Of a stretch of 64,000 bases of DNA, positions 1 through 7,194 are shown in pieces. The notes under the pieces are model-generated. The model ran no database searches and was not told the DNA's origin. It worked only from the letters and a program-made list of their open reading frames with translations. The position numbers were made by a program, and so were the translations under genes. The DNA comes from Burkholderiaceae bacterium (GTDB taxonomy: Bacteria > Pseudomonadota > Gammaproteobacteria > Burkholderiales > Burkholderiaceae_C): the NCBI GenBank assembly GCA_024235915.1, contig JACKLO010000011.1, positions 248,001 through 312,000 of the forward strand. The letters are read 5' to 3'. Each line of letters begins with the position of its first letter. Positions within the stretch are counted from its first letter, which is position 1.

Positions 1-531
1 GTTCGCATACACGCTGTCGAGGGCCAGTGCCCGCGCACTCAGCGTGGCGAACTCGGTGTCGGGAATCGCGTACAGAGGGACGTCGATGTGGGCCGTCGCG
101 CTGATGACGATGCGGATGCAGGTCGGCTTGTCGGTGACCAACTGCCAGCCGCGCTCTTTGATGAGCGGCTCCAACGCCTTCTGCGCAACCGTGAAGAACA
201 CGGTTGCTGCGATGCTGGGCCGACGCGTCTGGGTAAGGAAGCTCAACGGAAGGTAGCAGCCGTCATCGACGTCCGCCTGCTGGGGCTTCTTGGCGGGACA
301 GTTCAGCGTCTTGTACGCCCAGGACCCCTGCGTGAAGAACCGCGGCGTCGGGATGTCCTGCGTGTAGCCCAGCAGGCGCAGCTCTCGAGGAATGCCATCG
401 CGTAGCGCTGCTCGTACCGCAGTCTTGGCCGCGGCGATGTAGTCGCGCTCATGGCTGTGCAGGTCCAGGCTAGCCTGAAGGCACTGTTCGGCGTCGTCGC
501 CGGTGAAGAACAGGGAGCTGAGGTTCAACAT
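1..531 (-). CDS. dncV: DncV-like CD-NTase (CBASS cyclic dinucleotide synthase), 3' end outside window
   Basis: The frame is open from an ATG at 531 to the left edge (177 codons seen). Residues 69-75 read GSWAYKT and 87-90 read DVDD, which fits the nucleotidyltransferase G-S plus D-x-D active site. Further on, HIDVPLYAIPDTEF closely resembles the same segment of Vibrio DncV as I remember it. DncV-type enzymes make cyclic GMP-AMP or related nucleotides on phage infection and activate a patatin effector; that role is family knowledge. The gene starts 13 bp after the patatin stop, in the capV-dncV order of known CBASS operons. Cap2/Cap3-type genes may follow beyond the left edge but cannot be seen. 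The C-terminal half, and so the nucleotide product, cannot be judged. Confidence 0.9.
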   Translation of the reverse strand, partial: MLNLSSLFFTGDDAEQCLQASLDLHSHERDYIAAAKTAVRAALRDGIPRELRLLGYTQDIPTPRFFTQGSWAYKTLNCPAKKPQQADVDDGCYLPLSFLTQTRRPSIAATVFFTVAQKALEPLIKERGWQLVTDKPTCIRIVISATAHIDVPLYAIPDTEFATLSARALALDSVYAN

Positions 532-544
532 TGCAGTCTTGCTT

Positions 545-1531
545 TCAAGCGTTCTTGTTGGGGCCGTGGAAGAAGGTCGGGGCGCCAGCTCGGTGGGCGC
601 GGAAAGGTTGGAACTTGGGGTCTCCGAGAGTCCGCTGAGCTGCGTGCATGCCGCGGTCACGCAACGTGTTGGTCGAACCCGGGGTCACCCGGTCCAGTTC
701 CTTCACGTCGCGGCTCTGGTCCGGCGTCGCCTTGTCGTCAATCTGGTAGTAGTCGTCGCCGAGCGACTGCCGCAGCATGTAGTCGACCGATGACTCCTGG
801 GCAGAGATGACCAGGTCGAACAGACCGCCGCCCCAGCGGCCGAAGCCACGGTCCAGGCTCGCGGAGCCGCGGAGGGTCGCGCCGATGGTCATGGTGCCAA
901 TCGACAGAACCCGAACGCGAATGTCCTGTTTGGGCGCCAGGAAGGTGCGCACCTCGTGGAGACCGAAGAGCCCGGGCGCGTTGCCGACCAGGCCGCCATC
1001 GGCGAACACGCCGCGGTTGTTTCGGGCCAGCGGGAAGTACACGGGCGCGGCGGCAGTGGCTATCGCCACATCCACGAGAGACATCCGATGGTCGAACTCG
1101 AAGGTCTGGTGATGCGGCGTCTTGAAGAACTGGCCTCTGCCGGTGGTGTAGTTCACCGCGGGCACCAGGACTCGGTGCTTCAGGTCGCCCACCGTTGTGT
1201 CGCGGAAGCGCTCAGTCAGCACTTCTCGCAAGCCCGCCGAGCTGTGCTTTGCCTGCAACCAGAACCCCAGGGCGCGCCGCAGCCAGGTGCGGCTGCTGAA
1301 GATGCGGCTACCTTGCTTCTCGAAGAGTGTCTTCAGTTCGACGGCCGGGATGTCGGCCGCGAGGCCGAGCGCGAGCAATCCGCCCGCCGAGGTGCCGCAG
1401 ACCAGGTCGAAGTGAGAGGCAATGGGCCTGCCCATCGCTGCTTCCAGTTCGGTGAGCACCGTCGCCGTGTACAGCGCGCGGTAGCCGCCACCCGAGAGGG
1501 CGAGGACGTGAAAGTCGGGCACCTCGGTCAC
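545..1531 (-). CDS. capV: CapV: patatin-like phospholipase, CBASS effector
   Basis: This 328-residue protein starts at a GTG overlapping the stop of the gene before it; longer readings upstream run through that gene in another frame. All patatin signatures are present: the glycine-rich oxyanion loop SGGGYRAL near the N-terminus, the nucleophile elbow CGTSAGG, and the DGG motif in FADGGLVGNAP. CapV effectors are switched on by the cyclic dinucleotide of the adjacent synthase and degrade the inner membrane, causing abortive infection. Length is close to that of known CapV proteins. It lies between DUF2188 and the CD-NTase in a tight operon. Identification as a patatin is near certain; the effector role rests on the neighbour. 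Confidence 0.92.
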   Translation of the reverse strand: MTEVPDFHVLALSGGGYRALYTATVLTELEAAMGRPIASHFDLVCGTSAGGLLALGLAADIPAVELKTLFEKQGSRIFSSRTWLRRALGFWLQAKHSSAGLREVLTERFRDTTVGDLKHRVLVPAVNYTTGRGQFFKTPHHQTFEFDHRMSLVDVAIATAAAPVYFPLARNNRGVFADGGLVGNAPGLFGLHEVRTFLAPKQDIRVRVLSIGTMTIGATLRGSASLDRGFGRWGGGLFDLVISAQESSVDYMLRQSLGDDYYQIDDKATPDQSRDVKELDRVTPGSTNTLRDRGMHAAQRTLGDPKFQPFRAHRAGAPTFFHGPNKNA

Positions 1532-1532
1532 A

Positions 1533-1757
1533 TCAGCCCTTCGGCGGGAACGGGTCGCCGCCGTGGCTGTCCTTGTCGCGGATGCGGCCGTCGGGGCGAT
1601 GGATGATGAGTTCCGAGCCCTGGTGCTGGGCGATGCGGCGCGCGGCGTCTGTCGCCGCGGCCTGCGTGTCGTGGACCGAGGTTGCGCGGGTGTTGCCGGC
1701 GCCCTTGACGGCCCAGCCACCCGGGTGAGGAACGACGTGTTGATTCTTGCCAGCCAT
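1533..1757 (-). CDS. DUF2188 family small protein leading the CBASS operon
   Basis: A 74-residue protein with the usual DUF2188 layout: N-terminal MAGKNQHVVPHPGGWAVKG, then a central TQAAATDAAR segment and a C-terminal IIHRPDGRIRDKDSHG. A strong ribosome site (AAGGAGG) lies just upstream of the ATG, and a good promoter starts the operon 30-55 bp further up. Its stop overlaps the GTG start of capV, so the two are translationally coupled. The function of DUF2188 is not established, and I do not know it as a standard CBASS component. A passenger or an accessory/regulatory role is equally possible. Confidence 0.82.
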   Translation of the reverse strand: MAGKNQHVVPHPGGWAVKGAGNTRATSVHDTQAAATDAARRIAQHQGSELIIHRPDGRIRDKDSHGGDPFPPKG

Positions 1758-1783
1758 AGAGCCTCCTTGCTGAACGTCGCGTA

Positions 1784-1813
1784 ATATTAAGTGAACGAGC
1801 CGGCCGCCGTCAA
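1784..1813 (-). promoter_or_regulatory. Sigma-70-type promoter of the CBASS operon
   Basis: On the minus strand TTGACG (1808-1813) and TAATAT (1784-1789) are separated by 18 bp, a near-consensus pair. It points at the DUF2188-capV-dncV operon, whose first ATG is at 1757. GAAC/GTTC half-sites overlap the spacer, which suggests control by the divergently encoded CapH. Confidence 0.65.
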
Positions 1814-1816
1814 CTC

Positions 1817-1845
1817 TTGTGAACGCCTCGTTCGTCCAGTAGAAT
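1817..1845 (+). promoter_or_regulatory. Sigma-70-type promoter of capH-capP
   Basis: TTGTGA (1817-1822) and TAGAAT (1840-1845) are separated by 17 bp on the plus strand, about 44 bp upstream of the capH ATG. Two palindromes overlap or follow it, consistent with autorepression. Confidence 0.55.
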
Positions 1846-1859
1846 AGCGAACTGTTCGC
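1821..1859. promoter_or_regulatory. Tandem palindromic operators in the divergent CBASS/capH region
   Basis: GAACG-CCT-CGTTC (1821-1833) lies between the -35 and -10 of the capH promoter. GCGAAC-T-GTTCGC (1847-1859) lies at its likely start site. Both share GAAC/GTTC half-sites, and similar half-sites occur near 1773 and 1791. They are the natural candidates for CapH binding; that assignment is inferred. Confidence 0.55.
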
Positions 1860-1888
1860 CGCGTCGGCGTGTAGCGAGGAATCCACAG

Positions 1889-2227
1889 ATGTCACTCGGC
1901 GCCAGGCTTGCTGAGCTACGGCTGCGCAAGGGCGAGTCACTCCAGACCGTGGCCACGGCCATCGGCATCTCCAAGACTCACGTCTGGCAGCTGGAGAAGG
2001 GGAACAGCGACAACCCCTCCATGGAGCTTCTCAAGAAGCTTGCCGAACACTTCGAAGTACCGCTCTCCTACTTGGCCGACTCCGAGTCGGAGGCGTCGCT
2101 GGACGATGTCGAGGCGCAGCAGTTCTTTCGGGACTTCAAGTCGTTGTCGGATGCCGAGCGCGAACTTCTGAAGCACACTCTCCAGGTCTTCAAGAACAAG
2201 AAGGCTGGGGGAGATGGTTCAGCTTGA
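1889..2227 (+). CDS. capH: CapH: XRE-type HTH repressor of CBASS
   Basis: A 112-residue protein. Residues 1-65 form a Cro/C1-type helix-turn-helix (LAELRLRKGESLQTVATAIG, then SKTHVWQLEKG). An acidic linker and a C-terminal helical segment follow, likely the dimerisation region. The start has a good ribosome site (GCGAGGA). The gene runs divergently from the CBASS operon and overlaps the next gene by 14 bp. In described CapH/CapP pairs the repressor silences CBASS until the partner protease cleaves it in response to DNA damage; that role is transferred from family knowledge and the gene arrangement. Confidence 0.83.
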   Translation: MSLGARLAELRLRKGESLQTVATAIGISKTHVWQLEKGNSDNPSMELLKKLAEHFEVPLSYLADSESEASLDDVEAQQFFRDFKSLSDAERELLKHTLQVFKNKKAGGDGSA

Positions 2228-3014
2228 CCTGATAGAACTCGCGGACCTTGTTCGGCCGGAGCAGCTCGTCGCCGAGATTCTTCGACAGAACCCGCAGATG
2301 CCAGTCCCGGTTCCGCTTGAGGACCTGGCACGACTAGCCGGCATCAGCAAGATTGAGGCGTTCACCAGCGAGGGCTTCGAGGGCGCGTTGATTGCCAACG
2401 CTACGAAGTCTGAGGGCGCAATCTTCTACAGCAATCGTGGCCCTCGACCACGCCAGCGCTTCACCATAGGCCACGAACTCGGGCACTTCTTGCTGCCGTG
2501 GCATCGGCAGTCGACTTTTCAGTGCACCGCCGAAGACATCAGCTCGCGCGCCAACAAGGACTGGGAGATTCAAGCCAACCAGTTTGCGGCGGAACTGCTA
2601 ATTCCGGCACCCCTGGTCAAGACGCGACTGCAGAAGCTCAAGGACCCAGAGCTGGCGCACATCATGGCGCTGAAAGATGAGTTCGAGACGAGCATGGAAA
2701 TGACCGCACGCAGGGTCGTTGAGCTCAGCGAGTATGCATGCGCTGTCGTCTTCGCTAAGGACAACGTGGTCCGCTATTCAGTCTGGAGCCCGTACTTCAC
2801 GCAGCGGCTGTGCGTCAAGAAGGGCGAGCGACTCCCGGCGAAGAGCCCGAGCAGAGAAGCATCGAGCGACCCCGACGAGTGGCACGAGCTTGATGCACAC
2901 TGGTGGCTCGTTGAACGACGCGGTGAAGACAGCCCGGAGTCTGTGTACGAGCAGACGCTTGTGCAGGAGAACGGGCACAAGGTGACCTTGCTCACCTACG
3001 AGCCTGATGAGTAG
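2214..3014 (+). CDS. capP: CapP: COG2856 (ImmA/IrrE-like) zinc metallopeptidase
   Basis: 266 residues. The zinc site is visible as GHELGH (H87-E88-x-x-H91), with a second helix EIQANQFAAELLIP about 30 residues later carrying the likely third ligand. The C-terminal third is a separate domain of the kind that senses a signal in ImmA/IrrE-type proteins. The start at 2214 has GGGGGAG upstream and overlaps capH by 14 bp, so the two are coupled. In known pairs CapP is activated by single-stranded DNA and cleaves CapH, releasing CBASS expression. The family is certain; the exact signal is inferred. Confidence 0.87.
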   Translation: MVQLDLIELADLVRPEQLVAEILRQNPQMPVPVPLEDLARLAGISKIEAFTSEGFEGALIANATKSEGAIFYSNRGPRPRQRFTIGHELGHFLLPWHRQSTFQCTAEDISSRANKDWEIQANQFAAELLIPAPLVKTRLQKLKDPELAHIMALKDEFETSMEMTARRVVELSEYACAVVFAKDNVVRYSVWSPYFTQRLCVKKGERLPAKSPSREASSDPDEWHELDAHWWLVERRGEDSPESVYEQTLVQENGHKVTLLTYEPDE

Positions 3015-3169
3015 CTGGCCGCGCTCGGCGGCCCGAGCCAGGTGCCGTAGCGCCTTCCGCGCCCGTCACGCAGCGTGCCGCACTTGCACTCGCACCAGCG
3101 GGGCCCGGTCTCCAAAGACCTGCTCGCTACACTGACCAGTGCAAGTCACCAGGATTAGAGGGTTCCCGA

Positions 3170-3298
3170 ATGTCCCAAGCTGTCCGCAACTTTCTGAGCA
3201 ACGAAGAGCGCGCCTCGAAGCTAGTCGTCGAGGGCGTCGTCGGTGTCGTCGTCGTAGCCTTCGTGGTCGCAGTCATCGCCATGCTTGTGCTGCGCTGA
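3170..3298 (+). CDS. Small single-span membrane protein (42 aa)
   Basis: A short frame from ATG 3170 encodes a charged N-terminus (MSQAVRNFLSNEERASKLV) followed by one strongly hydrophobic helix rich in Val and Ala, ending in Leu-Arg. It is followed 23 bp later by a textbook hairpin terminator, which supports it being expressed. I see no homology that suggests a function; membrane insertion is the only prediction. Confidence 0.5.
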   Translation: MSQAVRNFLSNEERASKLVVEGVVGVVVVAFVVAVIAMLVLR

Positions 3299-3321
3299 CA
3301 CACCAGTCATTCTTTCCCGTC

Positions 3322-3352
3322 ACGGCCAGCAACTTGCTGGCCGTGTTCTTTT
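3322..3352 (+). terminator. Rho-independent terminator
   Basis: ACGGCCAGCA (3322-3331), loop ACT, TGCTGGCCGT (3335-3344): a perfect 10-bp stem followed by a T-rich tail (GTTCTTTT). It ends the transcript of the small membrane protein and perhaps capH-capP. Confidence 0.75.
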
Positions 3353-3679
3353 GGGCAAGCGCCGGCAGAAGCTCTCTGAAGACCTCGGCGTTCTCCGCAG
3401 GGGCCGCGCAAAGCGCTGCCTCCTTACAAAGCCAGCCGCCAACACCGCCGACACCTCGGAATCGATGCGCCGGCGTTCGACACCGCGCGTAGCGACTGGG
3501 TCAAACTGAGCCACTGAGCCGGTTCAAGACGCTCCAAGGGTAGGACTTAAGCCTGAGGTGCGAGACGGGAGACCGTGGGCGTTTCCGTCACCAGCACGGC
3601 CTTCGGCCGGTCGTGCCCATGTGTTTGCGCGCTATCAGCTTGGAAAAAGTCCTTCTCCCATAACCCCTTGCGTGCACTG
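3353..3679. other. Intergenic stretch without a convincing gene
   Basis: About 330 bp between the terminator and the first SOS box. I see no gene here. An imperfect GC-rich hairpin lies near 3590-3615 (arms around GCACGGCC/GGCCGGTCGTGC). The last 30 bp before the operator (TAACCCCTTGCG) are shared with the region upstream of the second LexA-like gene and probably hold the promoter. Confidence 0.45.
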
Positions 3680-3695
3680 CTGATGTTCCATACAG
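3680..3695 (+). promoter_or_regulatory. LexA/SOS box upstream of LexA-like gene 1
   Basis: CTGATGTTCCATACAG fits the CTG-N10-CAG SOS operator, with one deviation from CTGT-N8-ACAG. The upstream TAACCCCTTGCG and the operator are both conserved at the second copy (23684), which argues for autoregulation of the repressor. Confidence 0.7.
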
Positions 3696-3718
3696 TGGCC
3701 CCATCGAATGCTTCTTAG

Positions 3719-4315
3719 ATGGGACACATGGACGCTGCAGCCGCCGACATTCGCTACCTGAACACGCTGCGCGTGCACTGGAAGCGCAACAAGGCCTTCC
3801 CCTCGATGGCCAAGATGGCTGACGTGGTCGGGCTCAAGTCGGCGGCCGGCGTCTTCGCGCTCGTGGGGCGGCTGTCGGACGCCGGCTATCTGCAACGCAC
3901 TGACGGCCGCATCGCGCCGACGAAGAAATTCTTCTCGTATCGGCTCCTGGGCTCTGTGCGCGCCGGCGTCCCACAGGAAGTCGACCAGTACGAGGGGTTC
4001 GAGGTCCTGAACGTCGAGGACTACCTCATCGCGCATCCCGAACGCACGAGCTTCTGCACCGTGCGTGGTGACTCGATGACCGGCGCGGGACTGCTCGATG
4101 GCGACATCGTGGTGGTCGAGCACAACACGCCCACGAAGCCAGGCGACATCGTCGTCGCGGTTGTCGACGGCAGGGCTACGGTCAAGTCGCTGGCGCTCGA
4201 GGCCGGCGAGTACGTTCTCAAGCCTGAGAACCCGGCCTACGAGGTCATCCGGCCTGGTGAGTCCCTCGAGGTCCTCGGGGTGGTCGTCGGTAGCTTTCGA
4301 AGCATGCGGAGGTGA
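3719..4315 (+). CDS. LexA-like S24-family autocleaving repressor, copy 1
   Basis: 198 residues. The N-terminal half resembles a winged helix (SMAKMADVVGLKSAAGVFAL). An Ala-Gly cleavage site is visible at 82-83 (SVRAGVPQ), the serine nucleophile at 119 (RGDSM) and the lysine of the dyad at 156 (ATVKSL). All residues needed for RecA-stimulated self-cleavage are therefore present. An SOS box lies just upstream, and a paralogue sits 20 kb away with the same kind of neighbour. It is probably an accessory LexA-type repressor of this island rather than the chromosomal LexA. The first or second Met (3719 or 3728) could be the start. Confidence 0.85.
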   Translation: MGHMDAAAADIRYLNTLRVHWKRNKAFPSMAKMADVVGLKSAAGVFALVGRLSDAGYLQRTDGRIAPTKKFFSYRLLGSVRAGVPQEVDQYEGFEVLNVEDYLIAHPERTSFCTVRGDSMTGAGLLDGDIVVVEHNTPTKPGDIVVAVVDGRATVKSLALEAGEYVLKPENPAYEVIRPGESLEVLGVVVGSFRSMRR

Positions 4316-4447
4316 GCAACTGACACACCTCTGCCAGCGCGGCTAGGCCGCGCTCTTCTACCGCCGTTGCGCTGACGCGCGCCATGAGCGCGTTCGGCGG
4401 AGCCATGCCTCACTCGATTGCAGCCCTGCTGGGCGCAAGGAGCCCTC

Positions 4448-4807
4448 ATGCCTGTCGTTCTTCCGCGCATCGCCGACGCGGAGCCACCCACCGACACCCT
4501 TCACGACTGGGCGGTCTTCGAAGTCTTGATTCCCGAGCTGGGCGAGCCGACCGTGCACGTCGTCGGCTACATCCGGTGCGACGGCGAGGGCCGCGCATTG
4601 TCGCCGGTGCAAGGCTTCGACTCCGTTACTCGGTGTGTCGCGACTCGCAGCGGCAGCGTGTACCGCCTGGCGGGCATTCCGGGCATGAGCAGCGATGCCG
4701 AGTACGTGTGGAGCCGCTGGCGGCGCCTGTGGAGCGTGACGGTCCTCGAAGACCGAACGCGGTGGCTGCGGGCCGAGTTCGAGGCCGCGGAGGTGCAACG
4801 TGCCTGA
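4448..4807 (+). CDS. Conserved hypothetical protein of the LexA-like module, copy 1
   Basis: 119 residues, ATG preceded by AAGGAG. The protein aligns along most of its length with the gene at 24416. Both have Trp at position 21, a shared V(V/S)G region, SGSVY and DA(E/Q)Y motifs at equal spacing. Both follow a LexA-like gene by about 100-130 bp. No known domain is recognisable. It is soluble and without a signal peptide. The conserved pairing suggests a role in the same damage-controlled module, but nothing in the sequence says which. Confidence 0.7.
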   Translation: MPVVLPRIADAEPPTDTLHDWAVFEVLIPELGEPTVHVVGYIRCDGEGRALSPVQGFDSVTRCVATRSGSVYRLAGIPGMSSDAEYVWSRWRRLWSVTVLEDRTRWLRAEFEAAEVQRA

Positions 4808-5240
4808 GCTCCCATCACGTGTCCTGAGCTTCGCTGTCGAAGGGGTGCTGCAGCCACGCCCCCTCAGCGCCCCAGGCCGGGCCTTGTGTTGGGCGCCGGC
4901 ATTGCGCGAGGTGCTACTGGCTGCGCCAGACGTGCAGCTGCTCTGCCACGCCCCACGCTTGGCTGCTCAGGCGCAGGAGAACCTGGGGCAGCTCTTCGGG
5001 CAGCGCCTGCTCGGGTGGCTGCCGAGCCAAGGCCAGCCCTATGAGATGGTCCAGACCTGGGTTACCCAGCATGCGCCCGCGGCCAAGCTGCTGATGCTCG
5101 ACTCCGACCGGCGTGCATACCCGCGCGAGGCCGAGTGGGACCTGCTCATCTGCGAGCCGCACCTGGGTGTGAGCGACCCGGACATCCTTGGCGCCATCGA
5201 GGCTTGGCTGCTCTGGTCCGGTTGGAGCCCACCAGCATGA
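4800..5240 (+). CDS. HAD-like protein lacking catalytic aspartates
   Basis: 146 residues from a GTG that overlaps the previous gene by 8 bp. The middle and end (LLMLDSDRRAYP, then LICEPHLGVSDPDILGAI) line up with the HAD-domain protein at 10112-10627 (WFAVDDAVDEF, then VRCESSVGLSEP). Where that protein has the phosphatase motif LDYDG, this one has LSFAVEG, so both nucleophilic aspartates are missing. It is probably a non-catalytic HAD-fold protein, perhaps binding RNA ends or nucleotides. Assignment to the HAD 'Swiss Army Knife' family is by analogy and not certain. Confidence 0.6.
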   Translation: MPELPSRVLSFAVEGVLQPRPLSAPGRALCWAPALREVLLAAPDVQLLCHAPRLAAQAQENLGQLFGQRLLGWLPSQGQPYEMVQTWVTQHAPAAKLLMLDSDRRAYPREAEWDLLICEPHLGVSDPDILGAIEAWLLWSGWSPPA

Positions 5241-5626
5241 GCGAGCCATGGAGTTTCGAGGATGGGCCGGCGGCTGCTGACCGCATCAGGCGGGAGTACG
5301 CCGAACGTCTCCTCGCGTTGTTGCCGCCGCTGGAGGACGGGGCACCCCGCACAAGCGACCTCGCGCACGGCTATCGCCGTGTCGTGTCCTTTGCCGTCCA
5401 GGCCGCTCTGCGCTACCAATGCGTCACGGACCTGCGCCTCTTCACCGTCCGAGCGCAACTGCAGCGGGAGGCTCGGGCGCTGCGCGCTGTCTGCCAGGCG
5501 GCGCAGCTCTACCTCGTGGCGTCTGCGTTCAACGACCTGCGCACGGAGCTTCCAAGCTACAGCGACCACGACCTCGTATTGCTGGCCGAGGACCGCGTCG
5601 AGGAACTCGTACGGGACATTGAGTAG
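5237..5626 (+). CDS. Hypothetical helical protein, last gene of LexA-like operon 1
   Basis: 129 residues starting at an ATG that overlaps the stop of the preceding gene (ATGA), so it is translationally coupled. It is rich in Ala, Leu, Arg and Glu and looks all-helical; no motif is recognisable. The position as third gene behind a self-cleaving repressor suggests damage-induced expression. Confidence 0.65.
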   Translation: MSEPWSFEDGPAAADRIRREYAERLLALLPPLEDGAPRTSDLAHGYRRVVSFAVQAALRYQCVTDLRLFTVRAQLQREARALRAVCQAAQLYLVASAFNDLRTELPSYSDHDLVLLAEDRVEELVRDIE

Positions 5627-5726
5627 AGCGTGATGAGGCAGCCGTCGAGCGGCCCATTTGCAATCGCGCGGCGCGAGCGCGCCTCCACGTGTACAAAACG
5701 CACCGAGTTTGAAGTCGGCGCTTTAC

Positions 5727-5748
5727 GTTTGTGCGTAGGCGCACAAAC
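5727..5748. repeat. Perfect inverted repeat (9-bp arms)
   Basis: GTTTGTGCG and CGCACAAAC flank TAGG. There is no T-run after it, so it is as likely a protein-binding site or a relic of the adjacent mobile element as a terminator. Confidence 0.5.
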
Positions 5749-5816
5749 AGCCATCGAAACAAGTTTTCAACGTCGCCTGAAGCCAAAAAGATTGGCTCTG
5801 TCACCTAATCGTGTTG

Positions 5817-6137
5817 GTGGCTAAGCAGGTGGAACAGTCTGGCCGGTGCCCTCACTGCGGGGACAAGGAGTTCCGCCGCTGAGGTACGACAGCCGCGGGT
5901 GAGCAGCGCTACCGGTGTAAGGCGTGCGCGAAGACCTTCACTGGGCTCACGGGCACACCACTCAACGGGGTGCACCACAAGCACCAGCTCCTCGACTACG
6001 AGCACTGCATGAAGACCGGACTGAGCGTCCGGGAAGCGGCCGCCGAGCTCGGTTTGCACCGTAATGTGGTGTTCCGGTGGCGGCATCGACTGAGCGGCCC
6101 ACGGCGTGGCGGCTTGGCGGACACTGTCGCCGTCTAG
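5817..6137 (+). pseudogene. IS1595-type transposase remnant, N-terminal part with in-frame stop
   Basis: Read from the GTG at 5817 through an in-frame TGA (5880-5882), the frame encodes a zinc-ribbon (CPHCGD, then RYRCKACAKTF), the segment TGLTGTPLNGVHHK, and a helix-turn-helix-like part (SVREAAAELGLHRNVVFRWRHR). This is the usual N-terminus of IS1595-type transposases. The TGA sits where the family normally has Trp in Arg-Trp-Gly, so a single TGG-to-TGA change explains it. The frame ends at TAG 6135, and no catalytic DDE/DDN domain follows. The element is therefore broken by both a nonsense mutation and a 3' truncation. Confidence 0.8.
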
Positions 6138-6169
6138 GGGGAGGCCTCCGGGAGAGGCGCCGAAATGTT

Positions 6170-6202
6170 CTTGAACGGTTGCGCCATACGCTACTATTCA
6201 AG
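6170..6202 (+). promoter_or_regulatory. Promoter/operator of the AbiEi-like gene
   Basis: CTTGAA (6170-6175) and TTCAAG (6197-6202) form an inverted repeat that brackets a -10-like TACTAT (6192-6197). A weak -35 (TTGAAC) lies 15 bp upstream. AbiEi antitoxins repress their own promoter at inverted repeats, so this is the likely operator. Confidence 0.4.
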
Positions 6203-6219
6203 ACTTTTTTGGTCGGCCA

Positions 6220-7062
6220 ATGCGAAGCTCCTCGGACACCCCCACGCCCCTCGACAGCGACGGCGCATTGAGGGCCTTGCAGGCCCGCGGGCGCTACCTA
6301 CTCCGAGCGACGGAGTTCGCAGTCATGACCGGGCGCGAACCTGACGGGCCTGCAGTGAAGGCTGCGCTTGCTCGACTTTCGCGCTCGAACAAGATTGCTT
6401 CTCTCGTAAAGCGACCGTCAACCTGGCTGATTGTCCCCCCTGAACAGGCTGCGTACGGCGCACCGCCCGTCACCTGGTGGATAGAGGACTTCCTGCGACC
6501 AGAAGAGCCAAGCTACTACGTGGCGCTGCTCTCTGCAGCCAGGTATTGGGGCTCATCACACTATGCCCTTCAGACCACGCAAGTGATGGTGAGTCGGAAG
6601 CGCGCGCAGTTGAAAGTGGGCCGGCTGACCGTGGACTTCACTGTCAAGACTGAAGCGGGGCGGACCCCGACGGTGCAAGCGCGAGGTGGCGTTGCGGCGT
6701 ACCGAGTGAGCACCCGTGAAGCGACCCTTCTGGACCTCATGCGCCACAGCAAGGACGTCGGTGGCCTGGAGGCCTTCACGCGGGTCGCCAAGGACTTTGC
6801 TCCGTCCATGACCGACCAGGGGCTGACTGAGGCGCTAGACGCGATGGCGCAAACCGCAGTCGCGCAGCGCGTAGGCTTTGTGCTCTCGCATCTGCCTAAG
6901 AAGCGCCACAAACAGGTCGAACGATGGCTGGCTGACCGGCGAACCAGGCGGGAGCCGTTGGAGCGCGCCGCACCAATCACTGGTGAGTCGGTGCTCTTCA
7001 GCCCGGAGTGGTCCATCGAGTACACACCACGGCAGCTTGAACTCATCAAGGAACTCGCCTGA
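6220..7062 (+). CDS. AbiEi-type antitoxin/transcriptional regulator
   Basis: 280 residues. The N-terminus is a winged helix (YLLRATEFAVMTG and VKAALARLSRSNKIASL). It is followed by the domain typical of AbiEi-family proteins: SYYVALLSAARYWGSSHYA, then VSTREATLLDLMRH. AbiEi proteins repress the abiE operon and neutralise the nucleotidyltransferase toxin AbiEii. Here no AbiEii gene follows, only a 33-codon frame, then a helicase gene. The family is recognised from the overall pattern rather than a single motif. An orphan antitoxin, or a regulator co-opted for the helicase, are both possible. Confidence 0.75.
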   Translation: MRSSSDTPTPLDSDGALRALQARGRYLLRATEFAVMTGREPDGPAVKAALARLSRSNKIASLVKRPSTWLIVPPEQAAYGAPPVTWWIEDFLRPEEPSYYVALLSAARYWGSSHYALQTTQVMVSRKRAQLKVGRLTVDFTVKTEAGRTPTVQARGGVAAYRVSTREATLLDLMRHSKDVGGLEAFTRVAKDFAPSMTDQGLTEALDAMAQTAVAQRVGFVLSHLPKKRHKQVERWLADRRTRREPLERAAPITGESVLFSPEWSIEYTPRQLELIKELA

Positions 7063-7163
7063 TGCCTATTCACGACATCATCGCCAACCTGCAGCCAAAC
7101 GTGCGGTACGACCACGGCGCCGCATACGAGGAGTTTCGTCAGGTCTTCATGCCTCATCGCTGA
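7062..7163 (+). CDS. 33-aa frame overlapping the AbiEi-like gene; possible truncated partner
   Basis: The ATG overlaps the AbiEi stop (TGATG), exactly as expected for the second gene of a toxin-antitoxin operon. The frame stops after 33 codons, ending in EEFRQVFMPHR. I cannot match it to AbiEii. It may be the stub of a lost toxin, a tiny leader peptide, or chance. Confidence 0.3.
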   Translation: MPIHDIIANLQPNVRYDHGAAYEEFRQVFMPHR

Positions 7164-7194
7164 ACCGTGGTCCTGGGTATCGTCCACCACATCA

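Noticed and set aside
44..405. Short plus-strand frames at the left edge
   Set aside because: The minus strand holds an uninterrupted CD-NTase frame with active-site motifs over the same bases.
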